This document shows, one piece after another, positions 45,959 to 54,215 of a stretch of 64,000 nt of DNA. A program made the position numbers and the translations under genes. The notes below the pieces were generated by a model. It did no database searches. It saw nothing but the letters and a program-made list of their open reading frames with translations, and was not told where the DNA came from. Within the stretch, counting starts at the first letter, position 1. Every line of letters starts with the position of its first letter. Source of the DNA: Nevskiales bacterium (GTDB lineage Bacteria > Pseudomonadota > Gammaproteobacteria > Steroidobacterales > GCA-2729495); the NCBI GenBank assembly GCA_011526045.1, contig WYBE01000068.1:1-64000 (forward strand), given 5' to 3'.

Positions 45959-46762
45959 ATGAACAGGCGGACAGGACGACTCGGGGTCATTGCGGCAGCG
46001 CTGATCCTGCTGGTGTCGGGCGTGCAGGCCGCGGACACCGCGGCGGGCGGCTACGTGCCCACGGTACTGGTGACGGGAGCGAATCGCGGCATCGGCCTCG
46101 AGTACGTGCGCCAGTACGCGGCGCGGGGCTGGAATGTCATCGCGACCGCCCGGCACCCGGAGGAAGCAGTGGATCTCGAGGCGCTGGCGGCAGCGAATCC
46201 GCGGATCACCGTCGAGAAGCTCGATGTCACCGATTTCGCCGCGGTGGATGCGCTCGCGGCGCGTTACCAGGGCAAACCGATCGACATCCTCGTCAACAAC
46301 GCCGGTATTGCCGGCGCGGCTCGTGACCAGTACTTCGGCAAGCACTCCGACTGGCAGGTGTTCGAGCTGGTATTGCGGACCAACACCATCGCGCCGCTGA
46401 AGATCGCGGAAGCCTTCCTGCCGCAGCTGGAGGCGAGCCAGCAGAAAAAGCTGGTCAACGTATCGAGCAGCGAGGGCTCGATCGCGGGCGTCAACGCTCC
46501 GCGCATGTATTTCTACCGCACCAGCAAGGCGGGGCTCAACATGGGGATGCGCAACATCGCGCTGGCGGTGAAAGGGCGCGGCATCGCCGTGGCATTGATC
46601 AACCCCGGCCCGGTGGACACCGACCTGATGGCGGGGATGCCGAAGAAGATGCTGCGCTCGAAGGAGCAGGCAGTGGCGGACCTGATCCGCATCACCGACG
46701 CGCTGACGCTGGAGAACAGCGGCACCTTCTGGGACTTCACCGGCCAGCCGCTGCCATGGTGA
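45959..46762 (+). CDS. short-chain dehydrogenase with Sec-like signal, copy 2
   Basis: 267 residues. An N-terminal hydrophobic signal (ends VQAADT) leads to the SDR fold with TGANRGIG at 39-46, NNAG at 113-116 and Y186-x3-K190. It is clearly related to the preceding SDR (both contain AARGW, NNAGI and FLPQ/FLAQ segments, and both end with LPW). An SDR exported by Sec would have to find NAD(P) outside the cytoplasm, which is unusual; the leader could instead be a membrane anchor. It ends a co-directional string and is convergent with the beta-propeller gene. Confidence 0.86.
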   Translation: MNRRTGRLGVIAAALILLVSGVQAADTAAGGYVPTVLVTGANRGIGLEYVRQYAARGWNVIATARHPEEAVDLEALAAANPRITVEKLDVTDFAAVDALAARYQGKPIDILVNNAGIAGAARDQYFGKHSDWQVFELVLRTNTIAPLKIAEAFLPQLEASQQKKLVNVSSSEGSIAGVNAPRMYFYRTSKAGLNMGMRNIALAVKGRGIAVALINPGPVDTDLMAGMPKKMLRSKEQAVADLIRITDALTLENSGTFWDFTGQPLPW

Positions 46763-46836
46763 GCCGCCGCTACGCCGCGGCTCCGGTTGCGGCACGGCCC
46801 GGCTGACACCCGCCGGCAGCGGTTTCCGCCGGCAGG

Positions 46837-47787
46837 CTACCCGGGGTACTGCGCGACGCCAGCCAGGGAGCGCTGCACGCCGGTTTCGGCCTGCGCCAGG
46901 ATCTGCCCGGTCGCGAGACTGAATCTGGCAACCGTGCCCGTGAAGAAATTGCCGATCAGCGCAGTGTCGGGTTCTTCCGACTGGCCGACGGCGGCCCAGC
47001 CCGGGCCGGGCAGCGGATAGGAGCGGATCACCTCGCCCTTCTCGCTCAGCTGTTCCAGGAAGAAGCCCTGCTTGAAGTTGGCCCTGATGTGCAGCAGCCG
47101 GCCGTCGCGTGCGTACATGATGGTCATGGCCATGTTGCCGCTGTCCGGTGCGTAGGTCACGAGATGCGGCAGGGGCTTGTCGTTGACGAGGTCATAGCAG
47201 CGCACGCTGTCGGAGAGTTCCGAGACGTACAGGATGGTCTTGCCATCGGCTCGAAGCGCCGCTCCCGTCAGCCCGAGGAAGGCGGGCATGCCGCCGTGCA
47301 CCGGGGTCTTGAATTCTTTCAGCAGCTTGCCTTCCCGGGTGAACTGGTAGAGGTGGCCGTAGCCGAAGAGATCCGTGCCGGGCACCTTCGGCAGCTTCGT
47401 GCCGAGCTGGGTGCCGGGGCGGGTGCGGATGGTGTTGCCCACCAGGTGTTCGCCAAGGTAAATCGTGCCGTCCTTCGCGAAATTGATGTTGGAGAAGGCG
47501 CGATCGGCGAACCTGATCCGCGGCAACTGCTTGCCGTCGGGGCTCACGCGGATGACGGTGAAGCTGTTGCTGTCGAAGGCCCACAGCGTCCTGTCCGGTG
47601 CGAATGCCAGGCCCCCGATCAGGTGCGTGGTGCCCTGCGTCCAGAGCACGCCCTTTTCCTTCAGGTTCCGGTCGTACTGGATGATGCGCCCGTCGCCGGA
47701 GTGATCGTCTTCCTTGTTGTTGAGGAGCGTGGCGCCGGCGAATATGTCGCCTGCGGCAAAGGGCTGCATCGTTGACGCCTGGGCCAT
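46837..47787 (-). CDS. cytosolic beta-propeller (SMP-30/NHL-like) protein
   Basis: 316 residues with no signal. Repeated blade-like strands (GRIIQYDRNLKEKG, FAPDRTLWAFDSN, FAKDGTIYLGEHL, YARDGRLLHIRANF) resemble SMP-30/gluconolactonase or NHL propellers. It may be a lactonase or a binding protein; the catalytic residues are not certain. AGGACA six bases upstream supports ATG 47787 over an earlier in-frame start. It is convergent with the SDR string and divergent from the DAHP synthase gene. Confidence 0.75.
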   Translation of the reverse strand: MAQASTMQPFAAGDIFAGATLLNNKEDDHSGDGRIIQYDRNLKEKGVLWTQGTTHLIGGLAFAPDRTLWAFDSNSFTVIRVSPDGKQLPRIRFADRAFSNINFAKDGTIYLGEHLVGNTIRTRPGTQLGTKLPKVPGTDLFGYGHLYQFTREGKLLKEFKTPVHGGMPAFLGLTGAALRADGKTILYVSELSDSVRCYDLVNDKPLPHLVTYAPDSGNMAMTIMYARDGRLLHIRANFKQGFFLEQLSEKGEVIRSYPLPGPGWAAVGQSEEPDTALIGNFFTGTVARFSLATGQILAQAETGVQRSLAGVAQYPG

Positions 47788-47871
47788 TGTCCTGTTCTCC
47801 GGATCGGCTGGGGCGGCCATTCTAGCGCGGGTGCCGTCCCGTCACCGTCCGGCCTGCGGTATCCTAGCCAC

Positions 47872-48945
47872 ATGTCAGACCGCATCTACAACCTCAACGT
47901 CCTGTCCGAGACCGATCTGCCGCCGCCCGCGGCGCTCAAGGCCGAACTGCCTGCGGGCCGGGCCGCGGTCGAGACCGTCGTTCGCAACCGGCGGGCATTG
48001 CAGAACGTCATCGACGGCATCGACCCGCGCCTGTTCGTCGTAGTCGGGCCCTGTTCCATCCACGACATCGGCGCTGCCATGGAGTACGCGAGCCGCCTGC
48101 GCAGCCTGGCTGCGGCGGTGGAAGACGTGCTGCTGGTCGTCATGCGGGTCTATTTCGAGAAGCCGCGCACGACGGTCGGCTGGAAGGGGTTGATCAACGA
48201 CCCCGACATGGACGACTCCTGCGACATGGAGAAGGGCATCCGCACGGCGCGTCGGCTCCTGCTCGATCTCGCCGGCATGGGCATGCCGACCGCCACCGAG
48301 GCGCTCGACCCGGTGATGCCGCAGTATCTCGGCGACCTCATCAGCTGGACCGCCATCGGCGCACGGACCACCGAATCGCAGACCCATCGCGAGATGGCGA
48401 GCGGCCTGTCCACGCCCGTCGGCTTCAAGAACGGTACCGATGGCGGGCTGCAGGTGGCGGTCAATGCGCTGAAGTCGGCAAGACAGCCGCATCATTTCCT
48501 CGGCATCAACCAGGACGGCCGACCCGCCGTGATCCATACCGGGGGCAATCCCTACGGGCACGTGGTGCTGCGCGGGGGCGGCGGGCGGCCGAACTACGAC
48601 TCGGTATGCGTCGCCCTGTGCGAGAAGGCGCTGAAGGGCGCCAGCCTGCCCGCGCGCATCGTCATCGACTGCAGCCACGGCAATTCCAACAAGGATCCGT
48701 CGCTGCAGCCGCTGGTGGCGAAAGACTGCGTGGAGCAGGTGGTGAACGGCAACCGCTCCATCATCGGCCTGATGCTGGAGAGCAATCTCGGCGCTGGCAA
48801 CCAGGAGATCCCGGCCGACCGTACGCAGCTGCGCTATGGTGTGTCCGTCACCGATGCCTGCATCGACTGGGAGACCACCGAGAGCACGCTGAAGGACGCT
48901 GCGGCGCTGCTGCGCCCGGTAGTGAAGGCCAACAAGACTGCCTGA
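47872..48945 (+). CDS. aroG: 3-deoxy-7-phosphoheptulonate synthase, class I
   Basis: 357 residues, the normal length of AroF/G/H-type enzymes. Diagnostic stretches are VVGPCSIHD (Cys61), RVYFEKPRTTVGWKGL, GARTTESQTHREMASG, GFKNGTDG, and IDCSHGNSNKD. It condenses PEP with erythrose 4-phosphate, the first step of the shikimate pathway, in the cytoplasm, and is usually feedback-inhibited by an aromatic amino acid; which one cannot be told. There is no ribosome binding site. A TATCCT lies seven bases before the ATG, so this may be another leaderless start, but without a clear -35. Confidence 0.94.
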   Translation: MSDRIYNLNVLSETDLPPPAALKAELPAGRAAVETVVRNRRALQNVIDGIDPRLFVVVGPCSIHDIGAAMEYASRLRSLAAAVEDVLLVVMRVYFEKPRTTVGWKGLINDPDMDDSCDMEKGIRTARRLLLDLAGMGMPTATEALDPVMPQYLGDLISWTAIGARTTESQTHREMASGLSTPVGFKNGTDGGLQVAVNALKSARQPHHFLGINQDGRPAVIHTGGNPYGHVVLRGGGGRPNYDSVCVALCEKALKGASLPARIVIDCSHGNSNKDPSLQPLVAKDCVEQVVNGNRSIIGLMLESNLGAGNQEIPADRTQLRYGVSVTDACIDWETTESTLKDAAALLRPVVKANKTA

Positions 48946-49001
48946 CGGAGCCCGTGGCGCCGGGGCGTTGCGCTGGCGTGCCGCGGGCAGCGAGGGGAGT
49001 C

Positions 49002-49802
49002 ATGACGGACGACGCGAACGTGACCACCGGCCGGGCGCAGGGCGGGCCCGCGCGGGGCCTGCCGTTCGTCGCTCCCTGTCGCAAGCTCGACCCGCGCGCG
49101 CCATATCGCTGGCTGCGCCTGGGCTGGCACGACCTGCGCCAGGCCTGGCGACCGACGCTGAGTTACGGCATCACCATCGTCGCCCTGAGCTATCTCGCGT
49201 CCTGGTTGGCGTTTCGCCTCGGCAGCTACGTGCTGTTGCTGGCCGCGATGTCCGGGTTCGTCTTCATCGCGCCCGTGGCCGCGATCGGCTTGTACGAAGT
49301 GAGCCGCCAGGTGGAGGCGGGAAAGAGCCCGATGATGATCGTGACGCTGCGGGGCATACGCCGGGTATTCAGCAACGCCATGATCTTCGGGCTCACCCTG
49401 CTGATCGTGTTCCTGGTGTGGGCGCGCGCCGTCTCGATGATCAGCATCTTCCTGCCGATGGATGCCGAGCCTGCGCTCGCCGATCTCTGGCCCTACCTGC
49501 TGATCGGCTCCATGGTCGGCTGCGTTTTCGCGACGGTCATTTTCGCCGTGAGCGCCTTCTCGCTGCCGATGATCGACGACCGGGAGACGGACACGATCAC
49601 CGCCGTGGTGACCAGCGTGAATGCCGTGCTGCGCAACAAGCGCGCGATGGTGAACTGGGCGGCGGTGATTGTCGTGTCGGTGTTGCTCGGGTTCGCGACT
49701 GCGTTCCTCGGCTTCATCGTGATGATTCCGCTGCTCGGCTATGCCACCTGGCACGGCTACGAGGAAACGATCGACGCGAGCGCCTGGCCGAAGGCGGGCT
49801 GA
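49002..49802 (+). CDS. DUF2189 integral membrane protein
   Basis: 266 residues with about six membrane helices after a soluble N-terminus (residues 1-50). The family stretch LPFVAPCRKLDPRAPYRWLRLGW and APVAAIGLYEVSR point to DUF2189, whose function is unknown. GAGGGGAG six bases upstream sets ATG 49002. It is 56 bases after the DAHP synthase gene and probably co-transcribed. The 202 bases after it contain no supported gene. Confidence 0.85.
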   Translation: MTDDANVTTGRAQGGPARGLPFVAPCRKLDPRAPYRWLRLGWHDLRQAWRPTLSYGITIVALSYLASWLAFRLGSYVLLLAAMSGFVFIAPVAAIGLYEVSRQVEAGKSPMMIVTLRGIRRVFSNAMIFGLTLLIVFLVWARAVSMISIFLPMDAEPALADLWPYLLIGSMVGCVFATVIFAVSAFSLPMIDDRETDTITAVVTSVNAVLRNKRAMVNWAAVIVVSVLLGFATAFLGFIVMIPLLGYATWHGYEETIDASAWPKAG

Positions 49803-50004
49803 TATTCGGATACCGGCTCGGCAGGATTGCCGATTGGCACAGCTACAGGCTGCCCCGCAGGGCGCAGGGCGGGATGCCTGGATCAACAGGGTGTGCGTGG
49901 TGCCGTCGCAGTACGGCGTCTATCGAGCAGGGTATTGGCAGCGTATCGGAGCAGGCCCGACGCCTGGAGCGCAGCGAGGCCGCGATGCGTCAGGTCATGG
50001 CGCG

Positions 50005-52839
50005 CTACCCGCCGGTGCCCGGCCCGGATCGGTAGACACTTCGAAACCTTCGACCCGGCACCCCGCTTCGCCTGCGCGCGCGCAGGCCCGCCGCAGCGAA
50101 GGCGGTCGCCGCGAGCCACGCCGCCGCCGGCAGCGGCACGGGACTTGCGGTCAGGCGCACGATATCCGTCGCGCCGCTGGCGTCGATCAGATACTGCAGG
50201 TCCCAGACGATGCCGGCCACCTCCGGCAGGTTCACGTTGCTGAACTCACCGGTGAGTACCTGCGCCAGCAGGATGTCGAAAGAGGAGCCCGGTGCCGGCA
50301 GGAACGCCGGATCACCCGGCGCCGACCAGAGGCTGACATCGAGCGTGCCGCCCAGCGTAGCGCTACCGCTCACCAGGAGCTGGTCGTGGGCGAGCGGGCC
50401 CAGCTCGATGCCGAGCGTACCGGCGGCCTGTGAGTAGCTGCCGTTGACCTGCAGGATGCCGGGTGAATTGCCCGGTGAAATGTTGCCGTTGTTCAGGAGA
50501 TTGCCGGCGACGGTGCCGCTGCCGGTGAGCGTGCCGCCGTCGAGCGCGATGTTGCCGGCCACCAGCAGCGAGCCATCCACGTCGGTCACCCCCGCAGTTT
50601 GCGTGTAGGTGGTCGCGGTCAGGGTGCTGCCCGCCCCGACATCGATGCTGCCGGCGTTGCTGAAAAGACCGACCGCAAAGCTGCGCCCGTTGCGAACCTC
50701 GAAGCGGCCCGTGTCCAGGTTGGCCGTGAAGCCGGACAGAGCGTCCGTGGTGCCGCTGTTGCCGTCATAGAGACGCGAGCCAGCGCCGTCCATCACGATG
50801 TCGGCCGCGTTGCGGGAGATGCCTCCGGTTACGGGCAGACGCATGGTGCCGAGGACCTCGTAACGGCCGCCGGTGAGCGTGTGGGTCGTGCCGTTGAAGT
50901 TCGTCAGGTTCTGGTTGACCTGCAGGGTGCTGCCGGCCGCTGCGCGCAGCGTGCCCTCGTTGGTGACCTTGGCGGCGACACCCGATTCGGCAAGAACCAG
51001 GGCGTTGCTCTGGTTGGCCTGGATGAGGCCGCGATTGATGAGCGTCATGCCGTAGGAGCCGATCTTGCCCGCGCCCTGGATGGTGTGGCCGGACTCGTTG
51101 GTCAGCGTACCAGTGCCCACGCCTGCCGAGGCGATCTGGTTCGATGAGCTGTTGGACAGGGTCAGGGAGCCGCCTCCGGTGAGGACCACGCCCGGCTGGA
51201 TGTTCAGGCTGGCAGCGCTGCTGCCCGCGCCGAGCAGCATGCTGCCGTGGTTGGTCAGCGTGCCCCCGAGCAGCGTGGTGCTGCCACGGATATCGAGCGT
51301 GCCGAGGTTCTCCAGGCCGCCGATCGAAGTCACGCTGGTCGGCAGTCTGATGATGCCGCTGCCGCCCGTGGTCAGCGTGCCACCTGTCAGGGTCGCGTAG
51401 CTCACCTGCACCAGCGAGCCGTCCTGCGCCTGCAGCACGCCACCGGCGTTGTTGATGAGAACGGGGCTCGAGGAATCCGCACCGGTGACGTCGAGCGTGG
51501 CGCCGTTGCGGGCACGCATGACGCCGGTGTTGGTGATGGTGCCGGCATTGACCGAGGTAATTTTCAGCGCGCTCGCGGCTACGTCGGCATCGACGAGGCC
51601 GTGGTTGAACAGGCGAGGGAGCTGCCGGATTTGTCCGGTGCCGCGCATGGTATGCGTGGGCCCGTTGATCAGGCCCAAAGCGCTGCCGGCCCCGCTGACT
51701 ATGCTCCGCGTGGCGTGGGTGAGTTCCAGCACGCCGGTGCCGTCGAGCGCGTAGTTGTCGCTGCCAGGGCCGGTCAAGTGCAACTCGGTCGCGGTCGTCG
51801 TCGAATCGAGACGGAGGGTGCCGTTGTTCACGATCGACGAGTCAAGTGTCAGCCACTGGCCATTATTGACCTTGAGCAGCCCCTCGACGGTCACGTTCCC
51901 AATCCGCACGTTCGTATCCGTCACCTCGATGCGGCCGGAGCCGCTGCTGGTGAGCGTGCCGCCGGCAATGTCCACCGAGTACAGCTCGACCAGCGAGCCG
52001 TCGAGGGCTGCGATCGTCCCGGAACCATTGTTCAGCGTCCCGGTGGGTCCGCTCGTCGAGGCGCCGCCCTGGAGGCGCAGCTTGCCGCCATTGCTCGCAC
52101 GCAGGATCCCGCCGTTGTAAGTCGTGTGTCCGGGAGGGAGCATGTCGAGAACGATGGGCAGGCTATTGAGGTTTGCATCGATCGTGCCGCTGTTGCTGAA
52201 CGCCACGCCGCTGCCGCTGGTGTATTTGATCGTACCGCCGCCGGTGATCTTCGTGGCATTGCTCAGGCGGACATACTCGATGCTGCCGCCCAGCAGGTTG
52301 ATCGTTCCCAGGCCGTCGAAAGCAGCGATACCGTTGCTGTAGATCTTGCCGATGACATCGACCTGGCCGGTGACGCTGAGGGTTGCCGTCTTCCAGTCCG
52401 GCGTCGGTTCGACGGCAGGCAGGTTCCACCAGTTGAGCCCGAGTGCGCTGCTGACGGTGAGCGTGGTCTGGGTGCCGACGCTCAACTCCGCCACGCTCGC
52501 CGGAACGTTGACATCCAGCGTTGCGTTCACGGGCGTGGGGCCCGGCGGCACCGTCGGCGTCGGGCTGACGGAGACTTTGTAGAAGACATACTCGGTGGCG
52601 TCCGCCGGTTGCTGGCCCGGATAGCCTTTCTGGATGCAGTGATCTTCGCCGTCGTACTGCAGGCAGATCATCGGTGACCAGTTCTCACCGGTGGCCCAGC
52701 CGCCGGTCTGCGGCAGCCCCGGCACCGGCGATTCGCCAAACCTGTAGCTGACGCTGCGATCCTCGGCGTGGGGGCTGATCGGCAAGCCGAGCACGACGAG
52801 GAGGAGCAGCACACGAACTGAAGACGGTCGCTGTGACAT
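50005..52839 (-). CDS. large PEP-CTERM beta-helix surface protein
   Basis: 944 residues with a Sec signal ending SPHAE. Residues about 100-870 are Gly/Thr/Ser/Asn-rich with many degenerate repeats such as 'GTLTNHGSM', 'GTITNTGVMRARNG', 'GGILRASNGGKLRLQGG', typical of autotransporter-like beta-helix passengers. The C-terminus has no outer-membrane barrel but the sorting signal VPLPAAAWL, a hydrophobic segment and RARRR, followed by an unusual extra tail of about 18 residues. PEP-CTERM proteins are processed by an exosortase in the inner membrane and delivered to the surface or extracellular matrix; no exosortase gene is in the window. It is likely an adhesin. Confidence 0.85.
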   Translation of the reverse strand: MSQRPSSVRVLLLLVVLGLPISPHAEDRSVSYRFGESPVPGLPQTGGWATGENWSPMICLQYDGEDHCIQKGYPGQQPADATEYVFYKVSVSPTPTVPPGPTPVNATLDVNVPASVAELSVGTQTTLTVSSALGLNWWNLPAVEPTPDWKTATLSVTGQVDVIGKIYSNGIAAFDGLGTINLLGGSIEYVRLSNATKITGGGTIKYTSGSGVAFSNSGTIDANLNSLPIVLDMLPPGHTTYNGGILRASNGGKLRLQGGASTSGPTGTLNNGSGTIAALDGSLVELYSVDIAGGTLTSSGSGRIEVTDTNVRIGNVTVEGLLKVNNGQWLTLDSSIVNNGTLRLDSTTTATELHLTGPGSDNYALDGTGVLELTHATRSIVSGAGSALGLINGPTHTMRGTGQIRQLPRLFNHGLVDADVAASALKITSVNAGTITNTGVMRARNGATLDVTGADSSSPVLINNAGGVLQAQDGSLVQVSYATLTGGTLTTGGSGIIRLPTSVTSIGGLENLGTLDIRGSTTLLGGTLTNHGSMLLGAGSSAASLNIQPGVVLTGGGSLTLSNSSSNQIASAGVGTGTLTNESGHTIQGAGKIGSYGMTLINRGLIQANQSNALVLAESGVAAKVTNEGTLRAAAGSTLQVNQNLTNFNGTTHTLTGGRYEVLGTMRLPVTGGISRNAADIVMDGAGSRLYDGNSGTTDALSGFTANLDTGRFEVRNGRSFAVGLFSNAGSIDVGAGSTLTATTYTQTAGVTDVDGSLLVAGNIALDGGTLTGSGTVAGNLLNNGNISPGNSPGILQVNGSYSQAAGTLGIELGPLAHDQLLVSGSATLGGTLDVSLWSAPGDPAFLPAPGSSFDILLAQVLTGEFSNVNLPEVAGIVWDLQYLIDASGATDIVRLTASPVPLPAAAWLAATAFAAAGLRARRRSGVPGRRFRSVYRSGPGTGG

Positions 52840-53175
52840 GGCGATCCCTACCCGGGTGACCGCTTCTGCGGCGACCAGGCACCCGGTCCCGCCCGCGGTT
52901 CCCGCGTTGTTGTCATGCAGCCGATTATTGCGCAGTCATCGGTGCCGGGTTTGGTCTTTTGACATATTGCAGCGCGGCAATTTTGCGCCTTACCGGGGCG
53001 AATGCGCGGATAGGACGTTCAAAGCCCCTGTTCGGCCCCGTGTTGGCCGTCCGGCGCGAAGCCGGCGACCTGTGGTGGCACGAGTCGGCTGATGCAACAG
53101 CCGGTTGCGCTGTGGGAAATGTCTGGCGTCGGGGTGGGCTTTTTGCGCCAGCGGGCTCTCGGCGTCGCTTTGACG
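52840..53175. other. gene-poor boundary of accessory island
   Basis: 336 bp without a supported gene. It holds the promoter region of the minus-strand PEP-CTERM gene, one inverted copy of the repeat element (53008-53127) and the start of an 18-bp palindrome (53166-53183). A TTGACA near 52957 has no matching -10. Confidence 0.5.
53008..53127 (-). repeat. repeat element copy C
   Basis: In reverse orientation this contains the element end GGGCTTTGAACGTCCTA (complement of 53011-53027), a CGTCGCCGGCTTCG-like middle, and a 20-base block at 53104-53123 (GTTGCGCTGTGGGAAATGTC) that matches 57976-57995 at 19 of 20 positions. It is one of five related copies or arms in 53-59.2 kb. Confidence 0.6.
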
Positions 53176-53183
53176 TCAAAGCG
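53166..53183. repeat. perfect 18-bp palindrome
   Basis: CGCTTTGACGTCAAAGCG is self-complementary throughout. It overlaps the end of the small minus-strand gene at 53176 and supplies its stop codon, so it lies at the border of the repeat-element region. Confidence 0.6.
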
Positions 53184-53403
53184 TTGCTGGGCACTTCGCA
53201 ACCGTCCGTTTGCTATGGATGAGCACTAGTGGTTTCCAGCCGACGTGATGCCCAATCCGCAGCATTCCGATTACGCGTTCGAGGTCGTCAAATTGGCCCT
53301 GGAAGTGGCGAATGGCATCTTGCTCAATCCGATCCATCTCTGCTTTCTGTTCTGGACTCAGTTTCGCCAAAGGTTCGCTGGAAGGAGATTTACGACGGGG
53401 CAT
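53176..53403 (-). CDS. small conserved-looking protein, probably 3'-truncated
   Basis: 75 residues, helical and charged (LSPEQKAEMDRIEQDAIRHF, then DDLERVIGMLRIGHHVGWK and LVLIHSKRT). This resembles a family of short gammaproteobacterial proteins as I remember it, whose members continue past KRT. Here the last eight residues (VAKCPATL) look foreign and the stop codon lies inside an 18-bp palindrome next to the repeat element, so the 3' end was probably cut by a rearrangement. No signal peptide. Function unknown. Confidence 0.55.
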   Translation of the reverse strand: MPRRKSPSSEPLAKLSPEQKAEMDRIEQDAIRHFQGQFDDLERVIGMLRIGHHVGWKPLVLIHSKRTVAKCPATL

Positions 53404-53432
53404 GTGCGATCTCTGAGCAATGACGGCGGCTA

Positions 53433-53573
53433 TTAGAGTCGATCGAGTTCACTCTGTTTCTGTGCCTTCTCAAGCAGGTCAAGCGCAACTAAGGAGGAGT
53501 AACGAAGAGCGTGCGTGACATCGAAATTGTCGCCACCGATTAAATGATCGTGCAGAATCCCAGTAGAGACCGG
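53433..53573 (-). pseudogene. 5'-truncated gene fragment
   Basis: Reading the minus strand gives a protein-like tail (GILHDHLIGGDNFDVTHA, then ALRYSSLVALDLLEKAQ, ending SELDRL and TAA at 53435-53433), but no start codon precedes it and the frame hits a stop at 53574. It lies 29 bases upstream of the 53176-53403 gene on the same strand; the two may be the remains of an operon. Family not recognised. Confidence 0.5.
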
Positions 53574-53840
53574 TCAGGGCGAGCGTGGCGCCGGGGCACC
53601 GCACGAATATGTCGGTCGAAAGGGGAGAGCGACGCCCAGGGGCAGGCGGCCTTCGACCGCTTCATCACCTGCATCCTGCGCTTCGGCTACGCGGACTTCT
53701 GCTACCGGATACGTCACGTCTACTGGGCGCTCGACGAGTACAAGCACTGGACCATGGGCTGGCCGGTCGAGGAGACGGTGGTCATCAACCCGGCCCCACT
53801 CGTAGACGGGCCGAAAATTCGCATAGACTCGGAGGCATGA
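53544..53840 (+). CDS. hypothetical protein, 5' end doubtful
   Basis: 98 codons. Only the part from about 53628 looks coding (FDRFITCILRFGYADFCYR, then RHVYWALDEYKHWTMGWP and VEETVVINPAPL); the first 28 residues are Arg-rich and probably not natural, and they overlap the antisense fragment above. The true start may have been lost. The stop overlaps the HIT gene ATG as ATGA, with GGAGG just before, so the two are translationally coupled. No signal peptide or known domain. Confidence 0.5.
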   Translation: MIVQNPSRDRSGRAWRRGTARICRSKGESDAQGQAAFDRFITCILRFGYADFCYRIRHVYWALDEYKHWTMGWPVEETVVINPAPLVDGPKIRIDSEA

Positions 53841-54214
53841 GCGTCGAAGCCTGTCCGTTCTGCCAACCAGACGAGCGGCGGGTATTTTTTCGATCAGACT
53901 TGGTCCTCGGCTTGTGGGACGGATTTCCTGTTTCGCGGGGTCACGCATTACTCGTGACGCGCCGGCATGTTGCCAACTGGTTCGAAGCGACGACTGACGA
54001 ACAGCAGGCACTGACCTCAGCGATCGCCGAGGTGAAACGCGAAATCGAGAAGACTCATCGGCCCGACGGGTACAACGTTGGTTTCAATGCAGGTGAAGCC
54101 GCCGGCCAGACCGTCTTTCACCTCCACGTCCACGTAATCCCGCGCTACGCGGGCGACACCCCGGAGCCACGAGGCGGGGTGCGCGGGGTAATACCCGGAA
54201 AGGGAGCGTACTGA
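53837..54214 (+). CDS. HIT-family nucleotide hydrolase
   Basis: 125 residues. The N-terminal CPFC (Cys6, Cys9) and the histidine triad H95-x-H97-x-H99 in FHLHVHVIPRY, preceded by GFNAGEAAGQT, identify a HIT hydrolase of the Hint/Fhit kind, which cleaves dinucleoside polyphosphates or nucleotide conjugates; His97 is the nucleophile. GGAGG stands directly upstream of the ATG. It is one base from the HNH gene, so the pair is an operon. HIT proteins are common beside nucleases in variable regions. Confidence 0.9.
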   Translation: MSVEACPFCQPDERRVFFRSDLVLGLWDGFPVSRGHALLVTRRHVANWFEATTDEQQALTSAIAEVKREIEKTHRPDGYNVGFNAGEAAGQTVFHLHVHVIPRYAGDTPEPRGGVRGVIPGKGAY

Positions 54215-54215
54215 G

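Noticed and set aside
49803..50004. Open frame continuing after the DUF2189 gene
   Set aside because: Three short frames look partly protein-like but none has a start signal or recognisable domain, and the interval is only 202 bases.
52915..52945. Sigma-54 promoter upstream of the large PEP-CTERM gene
   Set aside because: A CGGCAC...CTGC pair is present on the minus strand but the GG-to-GC spacing is 11 instead of 10, and the conserved -12 TTGC is CTGC.
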